Assembly (NCBI GenBank): GCA_023396615.1
Contig: JAEWVM010000047.1
Coordinates: 1 to 41,740, forward strand
Length of the DNA stretch: 41,740 nt
Direction of reading: 5' to 3'
Source: Spirochaetota bacterium
Lineage (GTDB): Bacteria; Spirochaetota; UBA4802; JAFGJZ01
Part shown: piece after piece, positions 16,370 to 23,346 of the stretch
How the letters are laid out: every line of letters begins with the position of its first letter
Numbering within the stretch: position 1 is the stretch's first letter
Position numbers and translations under genes: made by a program
The notes under the pieces: generated by a model
Database searches by the model: none
Told to the model about the DNA's origin: nothing
Seen by the model: only the letters and a program-made list of their open reading frames with translations

Positions 16370-16995
16370 AAAAATATTTTATTATATCTGTTATTCTTTT
16401 CTCTGTGCTTATTGAAAGTAAAACTTTATGGCGCGACAGAAATATATACTCATCAGCGGAAGCTGTCAGAGTCGGTGATACCGTAGTTGTTGCCGTATCT
16501 GACTTAAGCCGAATGAAGTTTACGCTTAACATGAAGAGCAAGAGCAATTCTGATATCACGTCGAATCCGGATATAAATCTTACAGGATTCCTTCCAAAGA
16601 TTAAATCCGACAGAAGCTCTGATAATAATGATACGTTAACAGTTGATTCCAAGAATGCACTCAATATGAATATTGCAGCAGTCATTACCGGAGCTCAGGG
16701 CAGAAACTTCGCGATTGCCGGATCAAAAGAATATATAATCAACGGCGTTTTTACCAGATTTGCAATCAGCGGAATTGTAGATCCGGCCCTACTAAACGGC
16801 AGTGTAATAAAGGCTGATAATGTCGTTAATTTTCGTCTGGATATTATGAGCACTAAGCGCGGAATTGGAATGAATCTTAATCGTCCTGCTCCGGCTGAGG
16901 GTGAGCAGGCTAAAGGTGATTTAACTGAAACAGAGAAGCAGAGAATAATCGTTGATTATATCAATAGGATGCTTGAGGAGCTTACACGTCGATGA
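16366..16995 (+). CDS. flgH: Flagellar L-ring protein FlgH, without a lipobox
   Basis: FlgH builds the outer-membrane L ring around the rod. The protein is 209 aa with N-terminal signal MKKYFIISVILFSVLIES, followed directly by the family motif LWRDRNIYSSAEAVRVGDTVVVAVSD. The C-terminal SGIVDPALLNGSVIKADNVVNFRLDI also matches FlgH. Canonical FlgH is a lipoprotein, but this protein contains no cysteine at all and so cannot be lipidated at the N terminus. It has ATGA overlaps with flgA and flgI. Confidence 0.93.
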   Translation: MKKYFIISVILFSVLIESKTLWRDRNIYSSAEAVRVGDTVVVAVSDLSRMKFTLNMKSKSNSDITSNPDINLTGFLPKIKSDRSSDNNDTLTVDSKNALNMNIAAVITGAQGRNFAIAGSKEYIINGVFTRFAISGIVDPALLNGSVIKADNVVNFRLDIMSTKRGIGMNLNRPAPAEGEQAKGDLTETEKQRIIVDYINRMLEELTRR

Positions 16996-17984
16996 AAAAA
17001 ATAATTCTGACAGTAATGCTTTTTATACCAATTATTCTTTTGGCTGAATCAACAGTAAAGGTCAGAGACTTTTGTTTCATAGACGGTTTAAAAGAAAACC
17101 AATTGATAGGTTACGGGATTGTTGTCGGTCTTCAGGCAAGCGGTGATTCAAAGCTTTCTCTAACTAACGCAAGTATGAAGAACCTATTGAAAAATATGGG
17201 AATCAGTGACCCGGAAATATTTAAGTCGAAAAATGCGGCAGCAGTTTTGGTTACTGCTAAGCTGCCTTCAATTGTCAGAGTAGGCGATCGTATCGATGTT
17301 ACAGTCGCTTCAATCGGAGATGCCAAATCGCTAGATGGGGGCGTTCTTCTTCAGTCGGCTTTGAAAGGCGCTGATGATGTTATATATGCTGTTGCGCAGG
17401 GCAATCTGACTCTCAAAGAAAATTCGAAGAATAAAATGAAAAGTGTTAAGACAAGCGGATTTGTTTCGCAAGGCGCGCTTGTCGAGAAGAATGTTGAAAC
17501 GGAATTTATTCAAAACAACTCATTTACTCTTGTGCTGAATGAACTTGATTTCTCGGTTGCTGATGAGCTTTCGAAGATGGTGGAGGAAGAATATCCCGAG
17601 GCGAAACCTCTCGTATCGCAAAGCGGAAGAATTACTTTTAATTTTCCGGCGGATATTTCCCAGAGCGAATTTATCTCTAAAATAATGGAAATGGAAGTAA
17701 CTCCGAAGTACAAGGCAAAAGTAGTTATAAATGAAAAAGACGGAACAATCGTTATGGGAAGCGATGTCAAAATATCGGAAAGCGTTGTTTCAAAGGACGG
17801 CTTGACTGTTAAGATTGACGGGCAAACGGAAAAAACTGCCGCGGCAATGATAAAAGAATCTTCAACTGTTAAGGATCTTGTCGACGCCTTAAATTACGTG
17901 AATGCAAGCGGCGCGGATTTGGTTGCCATTATCAAAGCGCTGAAGGATGCCGGAGCGCTTCACGCGGAACTTGTAATCAAGTGA
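16992..17984 (+). CDS. flgI: Flagellar P-ring protein FlgI
   Basis: FlgI polymerises into the P ring in the peptidoglycan layer. The protein is 330 aa, a little under the common 345-370. It has a signal peptide (ILTVMLFIPIILLA) and then the mature start VKVRDFCFIDGLKENQLIGYGIVVGLQASGD. Further family segments are KNAAAVLVTAKLP, VGDRIDVTVASIGDAKSL, GGVLLQSALKGADD, NEKDGTIVMGSDVKIS and the C-terminal TVKDLVDALNYVNASGADLVAIIKAL. It overlaps flgH by four bases. The presence of both rings confirms an outer membrane. Confidence 0.96.
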   Translation: MKKIILTVMLFIPIILLAESTVKVRDFCFIDGLKENQLIGYGIVVGLQASGDSKLSLTNASMKNLLKNMGISDPEIFKSKNAAAVLVTAKLPSIVRVGDRIDVTVASIGDAKSLDGGVLLQSALKGADDVIYAVAQGNLTLKENSKNKMKSVKTSGFVSQGALVEKNVETEFIQNNSFTLVLNELDFSVADELSKMVEEEYPEAKPLVSQSGRITFNFPADISQSEFISKIMEMEVTPKYKAKVVINEKDGTIVMGSDVKISESVVSKDGLTVKIDGQTEKTAAAMIKESSTVKDLVDALNYVNASGADLVAIIKALKDAGALHAELVIK

Positions 17985-17990
17985 GGAAAT

Positions 17991-18371
17991 ATGGAAGTTA
18001 ATTTTATTGATCAGGCTTTGTCTTCAAAAGCAAGCTCAAAGATAGAAGATATTAAACGTAAAAGCGGATCTTCGGAATCATCAGAGAATTTCGCGGAAAT
18101 GTTAACTGAAACTATTTCTGAAAAGGAAACAAAGCAAAAGCCTGTTGACAAAAAGCTTATGGACACATGCATTGAAATGGAATCGCTTTTTGTTAAGCAA
18201 ATGCTTTCTTCTATGAAAAAAAATGTTGATAAGGGAGAATTTCTTCACGGGGGATATGCTGAAGAGATTTTTGAAGATATGCTCTATGATGAGTATGCTT
18301 TAAATATGTCCAAAAACTCTAATATGGGTATTGCAAAAAGCCTTTATGAAGAATTGTCCCGCATAAGGTAA
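17991..18371 (+). CDS. flgJ: Flagellar rod-binding protein FlgJ, N-terminal domain only
   Basis: This is a 126 aa rod-capping scaffold corresponding to the N-terminal half of enterobacterial FlgJ. The typical segment is LMDTCIEMESLFVKQMLSSMKKNV, then GYAEEIFEDMLYDEYALNMSKN. The C-terminal glucosaminidase domain is absent, as in many phyla, so another hydrolase must open the wall for the rod; the SpoIID-like and amidase genes in this window are candidates only by inference. GAGGAA precedes the ATG six bases after flgI. It is the last obvious flagellar gene; an EtfB-like gene follows after two bases. Confidence 0.9.
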   Translation: MEVNFIDQALSSKASSKIEDIKRKSGSSESSENFAEMLTETISEKETKQKPVDKKLMDTCIEMESLFVKQMLSSMKKNVDKGEFLHGGYAEEIFEDMLYDEYALNMSKNSNMGIAKSLYEELSRIR

Positions 18372-18373
18372 AA

Positions 18374-19066
18374 ATGAATATTGCTGTTTATTTGCGAATT
18401 GTCGAAGGCCGGAATTACTGTTTTATAGATAAGCTTTCGGAATCCGCACTGGAAGCTGCGTTACGGCTTAAGGATAAATCAGGATTTTCACTGACAGTTT
18501 TTTCCTTCGGTTCCGCAATTATTGAGAAAGAGTTAAGAAGGGCATATTCCTGCGGAGCGGATAAAATATGCTTTATTGAATCATCAAAAATAAAATCACC
18601 GCTGTCTGAAGCGCATTCTGCACGTATAATTGCCGAACGGAATCAATCATCTCTTCTTATTCTTCCTGCTTTCTCTGAAGAATATTCGTTTTCATCTTTT
18701 GCGCCGCTCGCGGCTGAAATGCTTTCTTTTGATTATGCCGAAAGAACAGATTCCTTTGATTATCATGCAGGCGGGATTGATCTTTTTTATGAATGGAAGA
18801 ATTCTGAATTAAAAATGAAAAGATGCGAACTACCTCTTGTCATTTCATATATGGGAGGAATTCCTCTCCGTTATCCGTTACTAAAAGACCGTATGTCAGC
18901 CGAAACTGCAGCTATTGATAGAATTTCCGATCAGGATATAATCGAGCCGTATTCGCTAATTGAAACCCGTACTTCAGATAATAATAAAACTTTCAGCATG
19001 TCGCCGGAAGAAGCTGCTACGGTTGTTATTGATTTGATGATGGAAAAGGGGATGATAAAAGTATGA
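18374..19066 (+). CDS. Divergent electron transfer flavoprotein beta-subunit-like protein
   Basis: The protein is 230 aa. The fold of EtfB is recognisable from the N-terminal ALEAALRLKDKSGFSLTVFSFG, ELRRAYSCGADKICFIE and ILPAFSEEYSFSSFAPLAAEML, and from ELPLVISYMGGIPLRYPLLKDRM, which parallels the canonical LPAVLTV....RYP.LK segment. The nucleotide loop that normally reads TGKQAIDxD is replaced by PAFSEEYSF. The signature R..DGG.E is eroded to EWKNSE. It may therefore have lost AMP or FAD contacts. It overlaps the EtfA-like gene by four bases (ATGA) and follows flgJ by two bases, so it is in the flagellar transcript. Whether it still carries electrons is unknown. Confidence 0.75.
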   Translation: MNIAVYLRIVEGRNYCFIDKLSESALEAALRLKDKSGFSLTVFSFGSAIIEKELRRAYSCGADKICFIESSKIKSPLSEAHSARIIAERNQSSLLILPAFSEEYSFSSFAPLAAEMLSFDYAERTDSFDYHAGGIDLFYEWKNSELKMKRCELPLVISYMGGIPLRYPLLKDRMSAETAAIDRISDQDIIEPYSLIETRTSDNNKTFSMSPEEAATVVIDLMMEKGMIKV

Positions 19067-20013
19067 ACTGCGGAATAATTTGTGAGTCTTATTCCGGTAT
19101 AAACAGAGAACAGTATGAGAATTATTTATCCTTTTTGCGTTCAAAAGGCGATACTGTTTATGCTTTTGTAATTAATGATTCTGATCTTTTTAATAGATGT
19201 TCGAAACGTTCTGATTATGCCGTCTATCTTAAAGGAATTGACTTCGAGAATATTAAAGAAACGGTACAGCATTTTTCAAATCTCTTTGATAAGTATTCCC
19301 TAGATAATATTTCGAGTCTTTCTTCGATTTATTCAGATATTATTATTCCTCTTATTTCGCTCAAGAAGGAAATTTCTTTTATACCTAATATATCAAATAC
19401 CGCTTTTTCTGATAAGCATCAATTTATCAGACGGTTAGGCGATGGTTCTTCTGAGAGAATTGAAAGCATCACTTCAAAATGCTGTTTTACTTTCGGAACT
19501 GAACGGCTTGATAAATATGATTCTGAGACTGAGCCGAAAGCTCTTTATGAAGAAATATATGATGAGAATTTTATAGAAGAGACAATAGTAGAAACTCCAA
19601 AGCCGCGTAAAAATCAGAAAACCCGTATTTCAACACCGGTTTTAAAATCTTATTTATCCGCCGGAAAAGCTCTTCGTGATCATTCCCGATTTGAAAAAAC
19701 AATTGTACCTGCCGCAAGAAAACTTTCTTGTTTAAGTGCTGTCTCTGTGGATGCCATGAGAGAAGGATTAGCAGGACGAGAAAAATCCATCGGAATCTCT
19801 TCAAACTGTATTTCACCTGAGCTATATATTTCGGTTGGAGATTCAGGTTCAATTGAACACTTGAATGCGCTGAGATCGGCGAAGTATATAGTATCGGTAA
19901 ATCAGGAATCACGGAACAGATATTCGTATTTTGCGGATCTCGATATAAAATGCGATATTTCAAAATTTTTGCACCGACTTGACGAAAAAATTTCAAAAAT
20001 TCTGAAATTATAG
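19063..20013 (+). CDS. Divergent electron transfer flavoprotein alpha-subunit-like protein
   Basis: The protein is 316 aa. The C-terminal FAD-domain pattern of EtfA is visible: LSAGKALRDHSRFEKTIVPA where canonical proteins have SGGRGL, and ISPELYISVGDSGSIEHL in place of PDLYIAVGISGAIQHL. The conserved QTGK reads ISSN and the SR.AVD motif has lost its Arg. The EtfA signature is thus recognisable but altered at FAD-contact positions. The middle (around residues 165-190) is an acidic then Lys/Arg-rich linker. Its partner is the EtfB-like gene it overlaps. No dehydrogenase or ETF-quinone oxidoreductase is nearby. It is either a repurposed non-flavin pair or a very divergent ETF. Confidence 0.75.
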   Translation: MNCGIICESYSGINREQYENYLSFLRSKGDTVYAFVINDSDLFNRCSKRSDYAVYLKGIDFENIKETVQHFSNLFDKYSLDNISSLSSIYSDIIIPLISLKKEISFIPNISNTAFSDKHQFIRRLGDGSSERIESITSKCCFTFGTERLDKYDSETEPKALYEEIYDENFIEETIVETPKPRKNQKTRISTPVLKSYLSAGKALRDHSRFEKTIVPAARKLSCLSAVSVDAMREGLAGREKSIGISSNCISPELYISVGDSGSIEHLNALRSAKYIVSVNQESRNRYSYFADLDIKCDISKFLHRLDEKISKILKL

Positions 20014-20038
20014 TTTATAATTCCGTATAAGGTGTTGT

Positions 20039-20776
20039 ATGAAAAAAAAATATAAAATATCAGCGTTGGTTATTTTCGTTATAATCTTTTCATCCGGATG
20101 TGATAAGAATCCGGCTGAGTATCTGAAATTAAAATCAGTTAAAATAGCTGAAGGCAGCGAATCAGGCGGAGAAAAATCGCTTGATGATCTCCTTGAAGAA
20201 ACAAAAGAATATGAGAAAGAGATTAATTCGCAGGTTCAGGCTTCTGCAAAATTAGGTCCTGTTTATGAAAAACTCGGGATAAAATATGCTGAAACAAAAT
20301 CATGGGATTTGTCGATTGATTCACTCGAAAAAGCCTTAAAATACGGAAATGATTCGGCTAAAGTTCATTTTTATTTAGGCGCCGCATTTTCGAATAGAGG
20401 AATGAATCTAGGTGAAAAAACTGATTTTGAGAAAGCCGTTTTTCATTATAAAAAAGCACTCGAAAAAAATTCATCTAACAGCGAAGCTCTCTATGGATTA
20501 GCTTTTACCGAATTTTACGGATTAGGTGATAAGGAAAGCGGTCTGAAAAAGATGAAAATTGTTGCCGATTCCGACGAAAGAAATATCAACGCACGTTTTG
20601 CCCTTGGAAGAATGTATTACGAATCAGGAAATACGGCAAGTGCATTATCCGTTTATGAGGATATCTATTCATACGCTCAGAATATGCCTTCTTCATCACA
20701 AAAAGATGATTATATAAAAAACGCCAAAGCAAATATTGATCAAATAACCGCATCATACGGAAACAGCTCAAAATGA
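20039..20776 (+). CDS. TPR-repeat lipoprotein
   Basis: This is a 245 aa lipoprotein: signal KISALVIFVIIFSSGC with Cys22, then a short acidic region, then tetratricopeptide repeats. The clearest repeats are YEKLGIKYAETKSWDLSIDS, AKVHFYLGAAFSNRGMNLGE, SEALYGLAFTEFYGLGDKES and INARFALGRMYYESGNTASA, starting near residue 80. TPR proteins act as protein-binding scaffolds in the envelope; the partner is unknown. AAGGTG precedes the ATG, and a lone TATAAT lies at 20016-20021 just upstream. Its stop overlaps the dprA start (ATGA). Confidence 0.85.
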   Translation: MKKKYKISALVIFVIIFSSGCDKNPAEYLKLKSVKIAEGSESGGEKSLDDLLEETKEYEKEINSQVQASAKLGPVYEKLGIKYAETKSWDLSIDSLEKALKYGNDSAKVHFYLGAAFSNRGMNLGEKTDFEKAVFHYKKALEKNSSNSEALYGLAFTEFYGLGDKESGLKKMKIVADSDERNINARFALGRMYYESGNTASALSVYEDIYSYAQNMPSSSQKDDYIKNAKANIDQITASYGNSSK

Positions 20777-21861
20777 TTCAGCATCTCCTGGCTCTTTCTA
20801 TTTCTGCCCGAGTTAGCGGAAAAAGAGCCGGTTTTCTTCTTAACGATTATAATCCATACGAAATTTATGAAATGATGGGCGGAAATTCTCTTAAAACCGT
20901 AGTTCATGCAGAGCCTTTTTACGGTACTGATCCTATGGCTGCCGCAGAAAAGATAATTGATCTTTCCGATAAATTGGGTTTTGAAATTATTACAATTGCC
21001 GATGAATCTTATCCGACTCTGCTTAGAGAAATAGATTCTCCGCCTATTATTCTTTATTGTTCAAGGAAAACTGATTTTAAAGACTGCTTTTCCATAGTCG
21101 GAACCAGAATGAGCGACAGAATATCCGAAAAAATAGCATTTACGATTGCAAGGCTGTTAGCTGAAAGCGGTTATACTATTATAAGCGGTTTGGCCGCCGG
21201 AATTGATAGATTTGCCCACCTTGGTGCGTTAAAAGGCGGATGTACTGTAGGAGTTATGGCAGGAGGTATTGATCAGCATTATCCTCCTTCAAACCGTGAT
21301 ATTTATACAATGATTAGGGCTTCTCAATCATCAGCTTTTATTTCAGAAATACCGCCGTTTGTAAAAGGACAGAAATGGTCTTTTGTGAGGCGGAACCGCA
21401 TTATAAGCGGCTTGTCCCGATGGACTCTTGTTGTTCAGGCTGGTGAAAAGAGCGGAGCAATGATTACCGCAAGATGCGCTCTTGAGCAGAACCGTGAAGT
21501 TATGGTTTGTCCCGGAAATACGTTTGATCAGAGTTATTACGGATGCGCAAGGCTTATCAGGCAGGGCGCTGCACTTGTTTCTTCCATTGATGATGTTTTT
21601 GAAGAAATGGGATTAAAAAATTCCATAAATAGTCAAAGAGGAAATTTGCTGATGTTATCAGACCGAAAAGCAAAGACTGAAGAAGATAATGATATAATTT
21701 CTGCAATTAAGAATAATAATCTAAATGATATTGATTCTATTTCAAGATTTTTAAATATGAAAATCAGTGATATCGCCGAAGCTGTTACACTTCTTGAGAT
21801 ACAAGGAGAGCTGTATAGAGAAGGGAATAAAATTTTTCTCAATAAAAAACTGTTTATCTGA
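20773..21861 (+). CDS. dprA: DNA processing protein DprA
   Basis: DprA binds incoming single-stranded DNA during natural transformation and loads RecA. The protein is 362 aa, of normal length. The Rossmann-like core is unmistakable: SIVGTRMSD, SGLAAGIDRFAHLGALKGG, VMAGGIDQHYPPSNRDIY, SEIPPFVKGQKWSFVRRNRIISGLS, VVQAGEKSGAMITARCALEQNREV and CPGNTFDQSYYGCARLIRQGA. A C-terminal winged-helix-like region of about 60 residues follows. dprA also occurs widely in bacteria not known to be competent, so competence is not implied. It is translationally coupled to the TPR lipoprotein. Confidence 0.95.
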   Translation: MIQHLLALSISARVSGKRAGFLLNDYNPYEIYEMMGGNSLKTVVHAEPFYGTDPMAAAEKIIDLSDKLGFEIITIADESYPTLLREIDSPPIILYCSRKTDFKDCFSIVGTRMSDRISEKIAFTIARLLAESGYTIISGLAAGIDRFAHLGALKGGCTVGVMAGGIDQHYPPSNRDIYTMIRASQSSAFISEIPPFVKGQKWSFVRRNRIISGLSRWTLVVQAGEKSGAMITARCALEQNREVMVCPGNTFDQSYYGCARLIRQGAALVSSIDDVFEEMGLKNSINSQRGNLLMLSDRKAKTEEDNDIISAIKNNNLNDIDSISRFLNMKISDIAEAVTLLEIQGELYREGNKIFLNKKLFI

Positions 21862-21880
21862 CTAAATAGTGACATCTTGC

Positions 21881-21910
21881 TTGACAAAGTAATACTAAGG
21901 ATATTTGAAT
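21881..21910 (+). promoter_or_regulatory. Putative promoter of the aminomutase gene
   Basis: An exact TTGACA (21881-21886), 18 bases, TTGAAT (21905-21910), about 50 bases before the ATG. The leader contains CGCG...CGCG arms that could form a small hairpin. Confidence 0.4.
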
Positions 21911-21962
21911 GCAGTCGCGTTTTTATTATTCGCGGTTTTCCGCTTAAGGCAGGAAGTAAAAA

Positions 21963-23225
21963 ATGGAAATTTCCTTTGACTCTTATCTTCATAATGAGGA
22001 TGACCCTCCCAGCAAAGGAGATTCGGCTGATGTCCCGCTTCCTGCGGTTTCTTCGATAGAAGGAAATAATGTCCGAACATTAAGACCTAAAAAGCTTCCA
22101 TTCGCATTTTCAGAAAATGCGGCTTCATTTTACAGGAAGCATTTTCCATATTCAACGCCTTATGATTGGTGCGACTGGCATTGGCAGCTTAAAAACCGTA
22201 TAACAACTCTTTCCGCACTTGAAACGATCATAGATCTCAGAGATGATGAACGTTCTGCTTTACAATGTGACATCAAAGGACTTCCTTTTTCTGTTACACC
22301 GTATTATATGAGTTTGATTGGATCTGAAAATTATGATTCACCTCTTCGTAAAACCGTTATTCCGCGAATAGATGAGAGGAGAATTTCTGAAGGAGAGCAA
22401 ATTGACCCATTGTCAGAAGAATCAGATTCTCCAATACCGGGGATCATCCACCGTTATCCGGATAGAGTTCTTTTTCTTGTTACCGAATTTTGTTCTGTTT
22501 TTTGCCGTTATTGCACCCGTTCAAGAATGGTGACGGAAAAAAAGACAATTTCAAAGAGACAATGGGAAAATGGGATTGAATATATCCGCAATCATCCCGA
22601 AATACGCGATGTTCTGATTTCAGGGGGCGATCCGCTAACTCTGCCGACTGAAAAACTGGACTGGATTCTAGGCAAGCTTAGAGAAATTAAACATGTAGAA
22701 ATAATCAGAATAGGAACAAAAGTTCCGGCTGTTCTTCCTCAGCGTATTACAAACGGGCTTGTTGCAAAACTTAAAAAGCATCATCCTCTTTGGATAAGCG
22801 TTCATTTTACTCATCCTGATGAGTTTACTGAAGAGGCGGCTGAAGCCTGCCGCCGACTGGCAAATGCCGGAATTCCGCTTGGCAGTCAGACTGTTCTGCT
22901 GAAAGAGGTTAATGATTCCGCTGAAGTTATGAAGCCACTTGTCCACTCTCTTTTGAAAAACAGAGTCAAGCCGTACTATCTCTATCAGTGCGATCCTATC
23001 GTGGGTTCGTCGCATTTTCGAACAAAAGTAGCCAAAGGCATTGAGATTATTGAGTCTTTACGCGGTCATACTTCAGGGTATGCTGTTTTTAATTATGTAA
23101 TAGATGCGCCCGGCGGCGGAGGCAAAATACCTCTTCTTCCGGACTATTTTAAGGGCAGAGATGATAAGGGAAACGTAATTCTTCGAAATTATGAGGGAAA
23201 TCTTTTCTCATATCCTGACATCTGA
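21963..23225 (+). CDS. kamA: L-lysine 2,3-aminomutase
   Basis: This radical-SAM, PLP-dependent enzyme converts L-lysine to beta-lysine, the first step of lysine fermentation and a route to the osmolyte N-acetyl-beta-lysine. It is 420 aa. The iron-sulfur motif is FCSVFCRYC (Cys177, Cys181, Cys184). ISGGDPLTLP follows, and the C-terminal PLP and substrate motif is DAPGGGGK, with Lys388 for PLP and Asp381 for the substrate amine. YLYQCDP supplies the second aspartate seen in authentic lysine aminomutases, arguing against the translation-factor modifier EpmB, which is also shorter. AGGAAG precedes the start. No other lysine fermentation genes adjoin. Confidence 0.9.
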   Translation: MEISFDSYLHNEDDPPSKGDSADVPLPAVSSIEGNNVRTLRPKKLPFAFSENAASFYRKHFPYSTPYDWCDWHWQLKNRITTLSALETIIDLRDDERSALQCDIKGLPFSVTPYYMSLIGSENYDSPLRKTVIPRIDERRISEGEQIDPLSEESDSPIPGIIHRYPDRVLFLVTEFCSVFCRYCTRSRMVTEKKTISKRQWENGIEYIRNHPEIRDVLISGGDPLTLPTEKLDWILGKLREIKHVEIIRIGTKVPAVLPQRITNGLVAKLKKHHPLWISVHFTHPDEFTEEAAEACRRLANAGIPLGSQTVLLKEVNDSAEVMKPLVHSLLKNRVKPYYLYQCDPIVGSSHFRTKVAKGIEIIESLRGHTSGYAVFNYVIDAPGGGGKIPLLPDYFKGRDDKGNVILRNYEGNLFSYPDI

Positions 23226-23322
23226 TTCATTCTGTTTTTCAGTAGAGTCCAAAAAATATTCTTGCCTAATAAATAAGCCTGGAAATAATCACAAATAATG
23301 CCTATTTTCAGGTTTTTCCGTT

Positions 23323-23328
23323 TATAAT
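23323..23328 (+). promoter_or_regulatory. Candidate -10 box for smc
   Basis: An exact TATAAT lies 19 bases before the smc ATG in the 121-base gap after kamA. No acceptable -35 is visible at the right distance. Upstream arms CCTGGAAAT / ATTTTCAGG could form an imperfect hairpin. Confidence 0.35.
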
Positions 23329-23346
23329 CAGAATTTTGGAGTTCAT

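Noticed and set aside
19571..19996. 141-aa minus-strand frame
   Set aside because: It is antisense to the EtfA-like coding region and has biased, shadow-like composition.
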